Assembly: GCA_963711005.1 (NCBI GenBank)
Contig: CAVQCJ010000002.1
Span: forward strand, 310,001-374,000
DNA from: CAVQCJ01 sp963711005
GTDB lineage: Bacteria > Actinomycetota > Actinomycetes > Prado026
Direction: 5' to 3'
DNA length: 64,000 nt
In this document: positions 1 through 8,344 of the stretch, in pieces
How positions within the stretch are numbered: the stretch's first letter is position 1
How the letters are laid out: the number at the start of each line of letters is the position of its first letter
Position numbers and translations under genes: made by a program
Notes under the pieces: model-generated
What the model was told of the DNA's origin: nothing
The model's database searches: none
What the model saw: the letters and a program-made list of their open reading frames with translations, nothing else

Positions 1-923
1 GCGGCCGCCGCGTCGAGCGCGGCCGCGTCCGCGGTCAGCACCGGGTGCGCGAGGTTGCCGGCACACAGCAGGCCGGTCCGTGCGGTACGCAGCGCGGTGT
101 CCAGCACCGGCGCGGTGCTCGCCGGGTCGACCGCCACCCCGGCCATCCGCACGAGCTCGTTCTCGGCCACCCAGTCGCCGGTGAAGACCACGGTGTCGCA
201 CTCGACCAGCCGGGTGCCGCCGTCCGGGCCGGCCAGCTCGACCGCCTCGACCCGGCCGTGCCCGAGGATCCGGGTGACCCGCGCGCCGGTCAGCAACGGG
301 AACCGGTAGCGCGCGGACGCGGCCAGCCGGAACGCCTCGTACGACTGGTGCCGCGGCAGGTGCGTGACCATCGCCGCAACGCTGGTCCCGGCGTGGTGCA
401 GAGTGAGGACGGCCGAGAAGCTCACGTGCTCGGCGCCGACGATGACCGCGCGCCGCCCGACGGACAGCCCGTGCTCGTACACCGTGCGCTGCAGCAGGCC
501 GGTCGTCAGCACCCCGGCCGGGCGGTCCCCGGGCACCCAGCGGGCCGGGCGCGGCCGTTCGCGCGCCCCGGTGGCGAGCACCACGACACCGGCCTCGATC
601 CGCTCCAGCCCGTCGGGCGACGTGGTCTCCAGCGCCAGCGGGCCGGCCCATCCGGTGACGCTCACGCCCGTGCGGACCTCGACGCCGGCGGCGACGGCGC
701 GCTCGACCAGCCGCGCGGCGTACCGCGGCCCGGACATCGACCGGCGCAGGTCGCGCAGGCCGAACCCGCCGTGGTGGCAGAACCGCGGGATCCCCCCGGG
801 GTGCGGCTCCCGGTCGAGCACCTCGACCCGTCCGCCCCCGAGCCGGGCCAGCTCGGTCGCGGTTGCGAGGCCGGCCGGACCGGCCCCGACCACCACGACG
901 TCGACTGCACGGTCGCGCCGCAT
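1..923 (-). CDS. FAD-dependent pyridine nucleotide-disulfide oxidoreductase (3' end outside window)
   Basis: The protein opens with a Rossmann/FAD motif (VVVGAGPAGLATATELARLG, about residues 9-28). Further in it has VVLATGARERPRP, the usual second FAD-contact strand, and a second nucleotide-binding region (RRAVIVGAEHVSFSAV). It resembles the NADH-oxidase-like partner subunit found beside FAD glycerol-3-phosphate dehydrogenases. The ATG at 923 overlaps the TGA of the upstream dehydrogenase gene (TGATG), so the two are probably translationally coupled and work as one complex that passes electrons to NAD or quinone. The reading frame is still open at the window edge, so length and C-terminus are unknown. 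The family is clear; the exact substrate is inferred from context. Confidence 0.85.
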   Translation of the reverse strand, partial: MRRDRAVDVVVVGAGPAGLATATELARLGGGRVEVLDREPHPGGIPRFCHHGGFGLRDLRRSMSGPRYAARLVERAVAAGVEVRTGVSVTGWAGPLALETTSPDGLERIEAGVVVLATGARERPRPARWVPGDRPAGVLTTGLLQRTVYEHGLSVGRRAVIVGAEHVSFSAVLTLHHAGTSVAAMVTHLPRHQSYEAFRLAASARYRFPLLTGARVTRILGHGRVEAVELAGPDGGTRLVECDTVVFTGDWVAENELVRMAGVAVDPASTAPVLDTALRTARTGLLCAGNLAHPVLTADAAALDAAA

Positions 924-2335
924 CAGCGCCGGCCCCCCGCCGCGGACGACTCGACCATCGCCCGCACGCTGGCCCCGCAGTGGAACCCCTGGCAGCGACC
1001 GTTGCCGGCCCGGGTCCTGCGGCGCAGCCCCTCCATCGAGCGGGCCGGCACAGGTGCCACCAGCGCGTCGCGGAGCTCCCCCAGCGACACCCGCTCGCAG
1101 TGGCAGACGATCCGGCCGTACGCGGGGTCGGCAGCCACCAGGTCCTCGCGCCGGTACGGACGCGGCTCGGCCTCGCCGAGCGCGGGCATCCGCGGGACCC
1201 GCACCGGGCGGCGCGGACCCAGCGCGAGGCCCCCGTCGCGGAGCAGGTCGACCACGTGCTCGCCGATCGCCAGCGACGCCGTCAGCCCGGTCGAGCGGAT
1301 GCCGCCGACGCAGAGGTACCGCTGCCGAGGGTGCACGGTGATCCGGTAGTCGGCGTGCTCGGTCGCTGCTCGCAGCCCTGCGTACACCGCAGTGACTTCC
1401 TCGTCGAGCAGCCGCGGCAGGATCGCCCGGCCACGGCTGCGCAGCATCGCCAGGCCGGCGGCGGTGGACGCGGTGTCGCTGCGGTCCGGTACGTCCTCGG
1501 CGGTCGGCCCGAGCAGGACGTTGCCGAACACCGTCGGTGCCACGAGCACGCCCTTGCCGCGAGCCGTAGGAACCGGCAGCAGGATGTGGCCGACCAGGCT
1601 CCGGGCCAGCTTGTCGAAGACGACCAGCTCGCCGCGTCGCGGGGTGACCGTGAAGTCGTGGTGACCGAGCATCGCGTCGACCGAGTCGGCGGACAGCCCG
1701 GCCGCGTTGACCAGCCAGCCGCAGCGGACCCGTCCGGCCGAGGTGCCCAGATCGTGCCCACCGTCGCCTGCGTCCACGATCTCGACCGAGCCGACCCGGT
1801 GCCCGAGCCGCAGGTCCGCGCCGGCGAGCACCGCCTCGGTCGCGAACGCGAGTGGCGTGCTCCACGGGTCGACGATGCTCTCGTCCGGCACGGCGAGCGC
1901 GCCGAGCGCGCCCGGCCCCAGCTGCGGCTCGAGCCGGTACAGCTCGTCCACCGGGACGGCGCGCGCGCTCTCGTAGCCGTTCGCCACGGCCTTCGCCGCC
2001 AGGCCGGGCAGCGCGGCCAGCTGGTCCGCGTCCCACGCGACGAGCAGCGCGCCGGTCCGCTCCACCGCGATCCCGGCCGCGGCCGCGTAGTCGGTGAGCA
2101 GCTGGTACCCGCGGCGGACCAGCCGCGCCTCGAGCGTGCCGGGGGTCGCGTCGAACCCCGTGTGCAGGATCGCGGTGTTGGCCTTGGTGGTCCCCTCGCC
2201 CACGTCGTCCGCAGCGTCGAGCACGGCCACCCGCAGGGGGTAGGCCGCGAGCTCGCGGGCGATCGCGAGCCCGACGACACCGGCGCCCACCACGGCGACG
2301 TCGAACCAGTCGGCAGACCCGGGCCCGTTCGTCAC
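923..2335 (-). CDS. Glycerol-3-phosphate dehydrogenase-like FAD oxidoreductase with C-terminal BFD-type [2Fe-2S] domain
   Basis: This is a 470-residue DAO-fold oxidoreductase. Residues about 12-25 form the FAD dinucleotide-binding motif (VAVVGAGVVGLAIA). GTTKANTAILHTGFD follows, as in GlpA/LhgO-type enzymes. The last 100 residues carry a BFD-like cluster-binding pattern: CHC, then about 30 residues later CQGFHC (Cys-X4-Cys). The GTG start overlaps the kinase stop (GTGA, 2332-2335) and its own stop overlaps the next gene's ATG, giving a tightly coupled three-gene unit. Family knowledge: such enzymes oxidise sn-glycerol-3-phosphate or a related 2-hydroxy acid. The kinase upstream favours a phosphorylated polyol substrate, but that is inference. 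The start is fixed by the overlap and by homology beginning just downstream. Confidence 0.87.
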   Translation of the reverse strand: MTNGPGSADWFDVAVVGAGVVGLAIARELAAYPLRVAVLDAADDVGEGTTKANTAILHTGFDATPGTLEARLVRRGYQLLTDYAAAAGIAVERTGALLVAWDADQLAALPGLAAKAVANGYESARAVPVDELYRLEPQLGPGALGALAVPDESIVDPWSTPLAFATEAVLAGADLRLGHRVGSVEIVDAGDGGHDLGTSAGRVRCGWLVNAAGLSADSVDAMLGHHDFTVTPRRGELVVFDKLARSLVGHILLPVPTARGKGVLVAPTVFGNVLLGPTAEDVPDRSDTASTAAGLAMLRSRGRAILPRLLDEEVTAVYAGLRAATEHADYRITVHPRQRYLCVGGIRSTGLTASLAIGEHVVDLLRDGGLALGPRRPVRVPRMPALGEAEPRPYRREDLVAADPAYGRIVCHCERVSLGELRDALVAPVPARSMEGLRRRTRAGNGRCQGFHCGASVRAMVESSAAGGRR

Positions 2336-3804
2336 GGCTCGTCCCGTCGCAGGCTCCCGGCGACGGCGGTACGGAAACCGGCAAGCCGGTCGCCGGCCTG
2401 CGCCGCAGACACCTGCGGCTCGTACACCGCGGCGGGCCGCCACGGCGGCACCGCGGCGGCGAGCGCGAGGCCCGGCTGCAGCCCGACCCGCGCCGCCGCG
2501 GCGACGCCCAGCGCGGTCGCGTCCGGCGAGGCGAACACCTCGACCGGGACCTGCAGCAGGTCGGCCTGCGTCTGCATGAGCAGCCGGGACCGGGTCAGAC
2601 CGCCGTCGACCCGCAGCGTGACCGGCGGCACGCCGGTGTCCGCGGCCGCCGCGTCGACGAGCACGGCCACCTGGGCGGCGATGCCCTCGACCAGCGCCCG
2701 CACCAGGTGGCCGGCGGTGGAGTCGAGGCCGAGCCCGGTGACGGTGCCCTTGGCGTCCGGCCGCCACCAGGGACCACCGAGCCCGGCCAGCGCGGGGACG
2801 AACGTCACCCCGCCGGCATCGGCCACGCCCGACCCGACCCGGTCCAGGTCGTCCGCCGAGCCAAGCACGCCGATGTCGACCAGCCAGCGCACCGCCGAGG
2901 CCACGGTGAACACCTGCCCGTCCAGGCAGTACGTGGCCGCGCCGTCGAACCGCCAGGCCACCGACGCCGTGAGCCCGTTCGTCGACCGGCGAGCCGATGC
3001 ACCGAGGTTGGCCAGCAGGAAGGCCCCCGTGCCGTAGGTGCACTTGGCCTCCCCCGGCCGCAGGCAGCCCTCGCCGAGCAGCGCCGCCTGCTGGTCGACG
3101 AGCAGCCCGGTCAGCGGGATCCGCGGCCCGAACGAATCGGTCTCGCCGAACGTCCCGCTCGCGTCGACCACGTCGGGCCGCACCTCGTCGTCCAGCCCGA
3201 ACGCCGCGCACGCCTCCGCGGACCAGCGGCATGCGTCCAGGTCGAGCAGCATCGTGCGCGAGGCCGTCGACGCGTCGGTCACGAAGGCTCCCGTGAGCGA
3301 GTGCACCAGCCACGTGTCCGAGGTCGTGACGACGCCGTCGCTGGTCAGGTTCTCCCGCAGCCAGGCCATCTTCGGTGCGGCGAAGTACGGGTCGAGGGCC
3401 AGCCCGGTCAGGTCGGCGAGCCGGTGCGCCGTCCCGTCGACCGCGGCCATCCGCCGGCAGACCCCCTCCGACCGGCGGTCCTGCCACCCGATCGCGTCGG
3501 TCAGCGGCTCGCCCGTGGACCGGTCCCAGGCGAGCACCGTCTCGCCCTGGTTGGCCAGCCCCACCGCCGCCACCGGCACCCCAGCCTGCTCCACCGCGCG
3601 GCGGCCGGCCTCGACCACCGAGGCGAGCAGCCCGGCCGGGTCCTGCTCGACCAGCCCGTCGGCGCCGTAGCGCGGCCGCACGGTCACCTGGGCCGACGCC
3701 AGCACCGAACCGTCCGCCGCAACCACGAGCGCCTTCGTCCCGGACGTGCCCTGGTCCACGGCCAGCACGGCACGGTCGGGGCCGTCGCTGCCGCGCGGTG
3801 CCAA
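2332..3804 (-). CDS. FGGY-family carbohydrate kinase (glycerol/xylulokinase-like)
   Basis: This 490-residue FGGY sugar kinase has the N-terminal phosphate motif AVDQGTSGTKAL, the mid-domain substrate-binding stretch GLANQGETVLAWDRSTGEPL, and the C-terminal ATPase half (LRVDGGLTRSRLLMQTQADLL). The start is a TTG at 3804 placed 5 nt behind a GGGAGG ribosome-binding site; no ATG lies near the conserved N-terminus. It is the first gene of a coupled operon with two FAD oxidoreductases, so its product probably phosphorylates glycerol or a related polyol that the next enzyme oxidises. The DQGTSGTK signature is commoner in xylulokinase-like members than in classical GlpK, so the substrate is not certain. 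It is divergent from the GNAT gene at 3901. Confidence 0.9.
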   Translation of the reverse strand: MAPRGSDGPDRAVLAVDQGTSGTKALVVAADGSVLASAQVTVRPRYGADGLVEQDPAGLLASVVEAGRRAVEQAGVPVAAVGLANQGETVLAWDRSTGEPLTDAIGWQDRRSEGVCRRMAAVDGTAHRLADLTGLALDPYFAAPKMAWLRENLTSDGVVTTSDTWLVHSLTGAFVTDASTASRTMLLDLDACRWSAEACAAFGLDDEVRPDVVDASGTFGETDSFGPRIPLTGLLVDQQAALLGEGCLRPGEAKCTYGTGAFLLANLGASARRSTNGLTASVAWRFDGAATYCLDGQVFTVASAVRWLVDIGVLGSADDLDRVGSGVADAGGVTFVPALAGLGGPWWRPDAKGTVTGLGLDSTAGHLVRALVEGIAAQVAVLVDAAAADTGVPPVTLRVDGGLTRSRLLMQTQADLLQVPVEVFASPDATALGVAAAARVGLQPGLALAAAVPPWRPAAVYEPQVSAAQAGDRLAGFRTAVAGSLRRDEP

Positions 3805-3888
3805 CCGGACCTCCCGCGTCAAGGGTGCGCCAGCCGAAACTAGCGGAATGCCGTCCCGAGCGGTCCTCTCGCAGCTACCCAGGTCTGG

Positions 3889-3894
3889 CAGCAT
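3889..3894 (+). promoter_or_regulatory. Probable -10 box (CAGCAT) of a leaderless transcript
   Basis: CAGCAT is followed by 6 nt and then the ATG of the GNAT gene at 3901. No Shine-Dalgarno sequence can fit, so transcription probably starts at the start codon. Confidence 0.45.
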
Positions 3895-3900
3895 CCCGGG

Positions 3901-4206
3901 ATGGACCTCACCGTCGTCGACGTCCCCGAGCTGTCCCGGTACGAGGCGCGCTTCGGCGACGCGCTCGCCGGCGTCTCCATGTACAAGGCCGCCGACCGGT
4001 TGCTCGTGTTCACGCACACCGAGGTGGAGCCGGAGTACGAGGGACAGGGCGTCGGCGGGCGGCTGGTGCAGGCGGCGCTCGACGACGTCCGGACGCGCGG
4101 CCTGCACATCCTCGCGCTGTGCCCGTTCGTCAAGACGTGGATCGAGCGACACCCGGAGTACGCCGACCTGGTCTTCGGCGCGCCGCCCAGCCGCGTCACC
4201 GACTGA
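3901..4206 (+). CDS. Small GNAT-type N-acetyltransferase (NATD1-like)
   Basis: This 101-residue protein consists almost entirely of the acetyl-CoA-binding core: EVEPEYEGQGVGGRLVQAAL contains the Q/R-x-x-G-x-G/A signature, preceded by the strand LLVFTHTEV and followed by LALCPFVKTWIERHPEY. Its length and the C-terminal pattern fit the single-domain NATD1/Gtt1-like family, whose substrates are generally unknown. It stands alone, is divergent from the FGGY kinase, and is convergent with the LysE gene, from which a short GCGCCG/CGGCGC hairpin separates it (about 4207-4238). The ATG at 3901 is supported by a -10 box 6 nt upstream. Confidence 0.88.
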   Translation: MDLTVVDVPELSRYEARFGDALAGVSMYKAADRLLVFTHTEVEPEYEGQGVGGRLVQAALDDVRTRGLHILALCPFVKTWIERHPEYADLVFGAPPSRVTD

Positions 4207-4239
4207 GCGCCGACGCAGCGGTCGGCACCCGACGGCGCG

Positions 4240-4914
4240 CTACGACTCGACCGCCAGGCGGATGCCGAAGCCGATGAGGATGACGCCCGTCGCGCGGTCC
4301 AGGCGGCGGCGGATGCGCGGGTCCTTCATCCAGCCGGTCACCCGGCCGGCCAGCACGAGCAGCACCGAGAAGTACGCAGCCGTCAGCACGATGAAGATCG
4401 CACCGAGCAGCACGGACACCAGCCCGATCGGCTCGCCGTGCGGCACGAAGCCGGGCAGGAAGGTCACGAAGAAGACGCCGACCTTGGGGTTGAGCAGGTC
4501 GGTCGCCAACCCGGCGCCGAACCCGGACAGGTAGACGCGGCGGTCCGACGACGCCGGCTCGAGATCGGTGTCGACGTCGACCCCGTCGACCTCGTCGGCC
4601 TCCAGGGAACCGAGCGGGGACGCGGCTTCGCCGCGCCGGGCTCGCAACGACACGACGCCCAGCCAGACCAGGTACACGGCACCAGCGATGCGCAGCGCGG
4701 TGTAGCCGCTCTCGCTGGCCCGCAGCAGGGCGGACAGACCGAGTGCCGCGGCTGTCACCCAGACGGCGAGCCCGGTGAGCACGCCGACCACGGTCAGCGC
4801 GGCCCTGGCCCGCCCGTGCCGCAGCAGGCTGCGCAGCACCACGAGCGTGTCCGGCCCGGGCAGCAGCACGATGAGCACCGAGGCCAGGGTGAACGTGAGG
4901 ACGGCGGTACGCAT
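4240..4914 (-). CDS. LysE/RhtB-family amino-acid exporter
   Basis: This is a 224-residue membrane protein with about six hydrophobic segments. The LysE/RhtB signature is present: SVLIVLLPGPDTLVVLRSLL near the N-terminus and the second half-motif LLNPKVGVFFVTFLPGFVP at about residue 140. An acidic cytoplasmic loop (residues about 97-125, rich in Asp/Glu) separates the two halves, as is usual. The family exports basic or neutral amino acids and their analogues. The ATG at 4914 lies 7 bp behind the stop of the CitE-like lyase, so the two are probably co-transcribed. The exported substrate cannot be read from the sequence. Confidence 0.9.
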   Translation of the reverse strand: MRTAVLTFTLASVLIVLLPGPDTLVVLRSLLRHGRARAALTVVGVLTGLAVWVTAAALGLSALLRASESGYTALRIAGAVYLVWLGVVSLRARRGEAASPLGSLEADEVDGVDVDTDLEPASSDRRVYLSGFGAGLATDLLNPKVGVFFVTFLPGFVPHGEPIGLVSVLLGAIFIVLTAAYFSVLLVLAGRVTGWMKDPRIRRRLDRATGVILIGFGIRLAVES

Positions 4915-4921
4915 CCCGGTC

Positions 4922-5893
4922 TCAGCCGGTCGGCGGTTCGAACGACCGGGTGCGGACCATGCCGGCCGCTCGCCCCTTGGTCGACACGACCAGCGCCATC
5001 TTGCGGGACGCCTCGTCGATCATCTCCTCGCCCAGCATGGCCGCGCCGCGCGCGCCGCCGGCCGCGGAGGTGTACCAGTCGTAGGCGTCCAGGATCAGCT
5101 CGGCGTGGTCGTAGTCCTCCTGCCGGGGTGCGTACACCTCGTTGCAGGCGTCGATCTGTCCCGGGTGCAGGCACCACTTGCCGTCGAACCCCAGGGCCGC
5201 CGACCGGCCGGCCACCCGGCGGAACCCGTCCAGGTCCCGGATCTGCAGGTAGGGCCCGTCGATGGCCTGCTTGTCGTTGGCCCTGGCCGCCATGAGGATC
5301 GACATGAGGATGTGGTGGTAGGCGTCGCCGACGTCGTACCCGGGCGGCTGCTCACCGACGACGAGCGACTTCATGTTGATGCTGGCCATGAAGTCGGCCG
5401 GCCCGAAGATGACGGTCTCGACGCGGGCCGACGCCCGGGCGATCGCGTCGACCTCGATCAGCCCGCGCGCGTTCTCGATCTGCGCCTCGATGCCGATCCG
5501 GCCGACCTCGTACCCCATCGTCTTCTCGACCTGGGTGATCAGCAGGTCGAGAGCGACGACCTGGTGGGCACCCGCCACCTTGGGCAGCATGATGCAGTCC
5601 AGGTTCGCGCCGGCCCCCTCGACGACCTCGACCACGTCGCGGTACGTCCACTCGGTGGTCCAGTCGTTCACCCGGACGACCCGCGTCTTCTCGCCCCACC
5701 CGCCCTCGTTGAGCGCCGCCACGATCGAGCCGCGGGCGGCCGGCTTGGCCAGCGGGGCGCAGGCGTCCTCGAGGTCGAGGAAGACCTGGTCGGCGGGCAG
5801 GGTGCGGGCCTTGTCCATCATCTTGGTGCTGCTGCCGGGCACGGCCAGGCAGGACCGGCGCGAGCGCAGGGCGCGGGGGCGGGGGTCCGTCAT
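4922..5893 (-). CDS. HpcH/HpaI aldolase / CitE-like CoA-ester lyase
   Basis: This 323-residue enzyme belongs to the CitE/malyl-CoA lyase superfamily. Visible hallmarks are RSCLAVPGSSTKMMDKA (CoA/phosphate binding), DQVFLDLEDACAP (conserved acidic cluster), the metal-binding Glu region IGIEAQIENARGL, and FGPADFMASINM. The long KWCLHPGQIDACNEVYAP near residue 250 is typical of L-malyl-CoA/beta-methylmalyl-CoA or citramalyl-CoA lyases, which are larger than CitE itself. It would cleave a 3-hydroxy-acyl-CoA to acetyl- or propionyl-CoA plus a 2-oxo acid. The ATG at 5893 was chosen because a TAGATT -10 box ends 7 nt upstream. A TTG at 5902 is an alternative. Confidence 0.88.
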   Translation of the reverse strand: MTDPRPRALRSRRSCLAVPGSSTKMMDKARTLPADQVFLDLEDACAPLAKPAARGSIVAALNEGGWGEKTRVVRVNDWTTEWTYRDVVEVVEGAGANLDCIMLPKVAGAHQVVALDLLITQVEKTMGYEVGRIGIEAQIENARGLIEVDAIARASARVETVIFGPADFMASINMKSLVVGEQPPGYDVGDAYHHILMSILMAARANDKQAIDGPYLQIRDLDGFRRVAGRSAALGFDGKWCLHPGQIDACNEVYAPRQEDYDHAELILDAYDWYTSAAGGARGAAMLGEEMIDEASRKMALVVSTKGRAAGMVRTRSFEPPTG

Positions 5894-5900
5894 GGCGGGC

Positions 5901-5906
5901 AATCTA
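5901..5906 (-). promoter_or_regulatory. Probable -10 box (TAGATT) of leaderless CitE-like gene
   Basis: TAGATT on the minus strand ends 7 nt before the ATG at 5893. The TAG of this box is also the stop codon of the upstream EamA gene, so a promoter is embedded in the gene junction. Confidence 0.5.
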
Positions 5907-6851
5907 GCCGGGCGGCGCCTCCCGCGGACCGTCCAGGGGGTCCGCGGGCGGGGAGCTGGTGACTACCAGCGCGACGCCGGCGAGCAGCAGCAACGCGGCC
6001 GGGATGATGCCCCACGGCGGGTGCTGCCCCAGCCAGACCGCGGCGATCAGTGCTGCCCCGGGCATCTCGAACAGGATCGACAACGACACGACCGTCGGCG
6101 AGCTGGTCTGCAGCACCACGTTGATGAGCGAGTGGCCGAGCAGCTGCGCGCCGAGCGTGAGCAGCACGAGCTTGACCCAGGTGTTCGCGTCGTACCCTGC
6201 GAGCTGCTGCCGCCCGGACAGGCACATGACCAGCAGCAGCACCGAGCACGCGCCGTAGCAGACGAAGGTGTACGTGGTGGTCGACACAGTCTGCCGGACG
6301 CGGGAGCCGACGGTGACGTAGGCGGCTGCGAAGACGGCGCCCACGAGCGCGAGCAGGTCGCCGAACAGCGCCCGGGTGGACAGCGTGAGGTCGATTCCGG
6401 TCAGCGTCAGCACCCCGGCGAACGCGACGGCCATCCCCAGCCACGCACGGCCGGGCACCACCTGGCCACCGGCGCGGGCGATGAGCGCGGCCCAGACCGG
6501 CTGGGTCGCCACCAGCGCGGTCGACGACGCGACGGACGTGTACGTCAGCGACGGCACCCAGGTCGCGAAGTGCAGGGCGAGCAGGGCGCCGGCCACGAGC
6601 GAGAGCCGCCACTCGCGGCGGTCCATCGACACCAGCTCGCGCCGGCGACCGCCGGTCAGCGCGAACGGCGCGATCGCGGCGGTGCCGAAGGCGTTGCGCC
6701 AGAAGCCGATCGCCAGCGCGGGGGCGGCCGTGGCCGCGATCAGCGGCGCCGACGTCGAGATCGCCGCCACCGCGACCGCCATGAGGCCGATGTCCCGCGG
6801 CGCCGGACGCCCGACCACGCTCGGCCCGCCGGGAGCCGTCGGCCGCGTCAC
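5904..6851 (-). CDS. EamA-family (DMT superfamily) transporter
   Basis: This 315-residue protein has about ten transmembrane segments arranged as two EamA repeats. The first spans about residues 20-145 (including FWRNAFGTAAIAPFAL and TSVASSTALVATQPVWAALI) and the second about 160-300 (LILFEMPG-like motif SILFEMPGAALIAAVWLG). The motif pattern matches drug/metabolite exporters of the RhaT/YdcZ type; the substrate is unknown. The GTG start at 6851 is supported by a CAGGAT -10 box 6 nt upstream, giving a leaderless mRNA. The gene is divergent from the hypothetical gene at 6878 and is followed after 10 bp by the CitE-like lyase. Confidence 0.9.
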   Translation of the reverse strand: MTRPTAPGGPSVVGRPAPRDIGLMAVAVAAISTSAPLIAATAAPALAIGFWRNAFGTAAIAPFALTGGRRRELVSMDRREWRLSLVAGALLALHFATWVPSLTYTSVASSTALVATQPVWAALIARAGGQVVPGRAWLGMAVAFAGVLTLTGIDLTLSTRALFGDLLALVGAVFAAAYVTVGSRVRQTVSTTTYTFVCYGACSVLLLVMCLSGRQQLAGYDANTWVKLVLLTLGAQLLGHSLINVVLQTSSPTVVSLSILFEMPGAALIAAVWLGQHPPWGIIPAALLLLAGVALVVTSSPPADPLDGPREAPPG

Positions 6852-6857
6852 GCGGAC

Positions 6858-6870
6858 ATCCTGGCAGGAT
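6858..6870. promoter_or_regulatory. Palindromic shared -10 region of two divergent leaderless genes
   Basis: ATCCTG-G-CAGGAT is a perfect 6+1+6 palindrome. Read rightwards, CAGGAT precedes the GTG at 6878 by 7 nt. Read leftwards, CAGGAT precedes the GTG at 6851 by 6 nt. Each arm therefore looks like the -10 box of one gene. Confidence 0.55.
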
Positions 6871-6877
6871 GCCTGCT

Positions 6878-7396
6878 GTGACCAGCGGGTTCGAGTCGGC
6901 GCTCGTCGACGAGGCCGGGCGCAAGTCGGCGGTGCTGTGGGTGGCGATCCCCGGTGCCTTGCAACCGCTCGGGGCCTGGCACGTGTGGCTCGACGGCGCG
7001 GCGGTGGTCGTGCACGAGGGCGACGAGCAGACACTGCCGGGGCTGCGGGCCACCGGCCGCGCCGAGCTGCTGCTGCGCAGCAAGGACAAGGGCGGCCTGC
7101 TGGTCCGCGTGCCGGTACGTGTCGAGGCTGTCGAACCAGGCACCGGCGAGTGGGACACGTCGGTGGCGGCGCTGCACGCCGCCCGGCAGAGCGCGCCCGA
7201 CGGCGAGGCGCAGCCGGCGCGCTGGGCGGCGACGTCGCTGGTCACCCGGCTGGTCCCGGACGGTCCGGTGCTCGAGGGCCCCGGCACGTACCCCGTCCAG
7301 GACCGGCGTGCCGCTCCGGTCCCCACGCCGGCGACGACGCTGGACCTGCGCCCGCTGGTGCTCGGCCGCAAGTCCCGCCGCCGCCCCAAGCTGTGA
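6878..7396 (+). CDS. Conserved actinobacterial hypothetical protein
   Basis: This 172-residue soluble protein is not assignable to a family with confidence. It starts with FESALVDEAGRKSAVLWVAI and contains a predicted beta-rich core (HVWLDGAAVVVHEGDEQTLP, RAELLLRSKD, LVRVPVRVEAV), which loosely recalls split-barrel (PPOX-like) proteins. The C-terminus is basic (GRKSRRRPKL). No signal peptide or membrane segment is visible. The start was set at GTG 6878 because a CAGGAT box ends 7 nt upstream; an ATG at 6869 would lie inside that box. It is convergent with phzF across a short perfect hairpin. The function is unknown. Confidence 0.75.
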   Translation: MTSGFESALVDEAGRKSAVLWVAIPGALQPLGAWHVWLDGAAVVVHEGDEQTLPGLRATGRAELLLRSKDKGGLLVRVPVRVEAVEPGTGEWDTSVAALHAARQSAPDGEAQPARWAATSLVTRLVPDGPVLEGPGTYPVQDRRAAPVPTPATTLDLRPLVLGRKSRRRPKL

Positions 7397-7412
7397 CGGC
7401 CCACGCCGTCAC
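7393..7412. terminator. Hairpin between convergent genes
   Basis: GTGACGGC-CCAC-GCCGTCAC is a perfect 8-bp stem with a 4-nt loop, beginning at the stop codon of the 6878 gene and ending 3 bp before the phzF stop. There is no T-tract. Confidence 0.45.
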
Positions 7413-7414
7413 GA

Positions 7415-8341
7415 CTACTGCGGCACGTTGACCCGGCCCTGCGCGACGGGCACGACCTCGCCGGCGACCTGGACGCGGACCGCCCGCCCGGACGCGACCT
7501 CGACCCGGCACGACAGCAGCGACGGCCGGCCCATCTCGACGCCCTGGTGCACGGTGTACGCGGACGCACCGGTCCCGCCGGGCTGATCGGCCCCGACCAG
7601 CCCGGAGGCCGCCAGCCACACCCCGTACGCCAGTGCCGCCGAACCGGTCGCCGGGTCCTCGGTGCTGCTGCCCAGGTCCCCGGCGAACATCCTGGCTCGC
7701 GCGCTCCGCGCGCCGGCGTCCCAGACGACCGCGTAGATCCCGCTCGCCGGCGAGTCCGGGCCGGCGAACGCGGCCAGACCGGCGTGGTCGGGCATGCAGC
7801 GCGCCAGCGCCTCGGGACGCACGTCCAGGATCGTGTACGGAAGCCCGGTGCCGCACACCCGCGCCGGCCGGCTCCCCCGGTCGACCAGGTCGTCCGGCGA
7901 CAGGCCGACCGCGGCCAGCGCCGCGGCCGGGTCGACGGGGTCCGAGCACGTCGGCGCAGCGCCGGTGAGCTCGACCGGTCCGCCGTCCGCGGACACCTCG
8001 AGCGGGAGGTCGCCGGCGCCACAGGCCTGGACGACCCGGCCCGGTCGGACCCGGCCGAGCGTGGCCAGCAGCCAGGCCGCCCCGACGCTCGGGTGCCCGG
8101 CGAACGGCAGCTCGACGTCCGGGGTGAAGATGCGCAGCCGGTAGTCCACCCCGCGGGCGCGCTCCGCGTCGGTCGCCGCCAGCGGGTACACCGTCTCGGA
8201 CAGGCCGAACTCGCGCGCCAGCGTCTGCATCGCGGCGGTGCCCAGCCCGTCGGCGTCGAGCACGACCGCGAGCGGGTTGCCGGCGAACGGCTCTGCGGCG
8301 AACACGTCCAGCACGTGGTACGGCAGCACCGAGAAGGTCAC
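7415..8341 (-). CDS. PhzF-family isomerase/epimerase
   Basis: This 308-residue protein has the two-lobed PhzF fold. Diagnostic pieces are VFAAEPFAGNPLAVVLDA near the N-terminus, the catalytic glutamate in EFGLSETVY (about residue 48), RIFTPDVELPFAGHPSVGAA, and the second-lobe EDPATGSAA. Family members catalyse double-bond isomerisation or epimerisation; most genomic copies are not involved in phenazine synthesis and have unknown substrates, and no phenazine genes are nearby. The GTG start at 8341 lies 3 bp behind the stop of the LppX-like lipoprotein gene, so the pair is probably one transcript. Confidence 0.92.
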   Translation of the reverse strand: MTFSVLPYHVLDVFAAEPFAGNPLAVVLDADGLGTAAMQTLAREFGLSETVYPLAATDAERARGVDYRLRIFTPDVELPFAGHPSVGAAWLLATLGRVRPGRVVQACGAGDLPLEVSADGGPVELTGAAPTCSDPVDPAAALAAVGLSPDDLVDRGSRPARVCGTGLPYTILDVRPEALARCMPDHAGLAAFAGPDSPASGIYAVVWDAGARSARARMFAGDLGSSTEDPATGSAALAYGVWLAASGLVGADQPGGTGASAYTVHQGVEMGRPSLLSCRVEVASGRAVRVQVAGEVVPVAQGRVNVPQ

Positions 8342-8344
8342 CGT

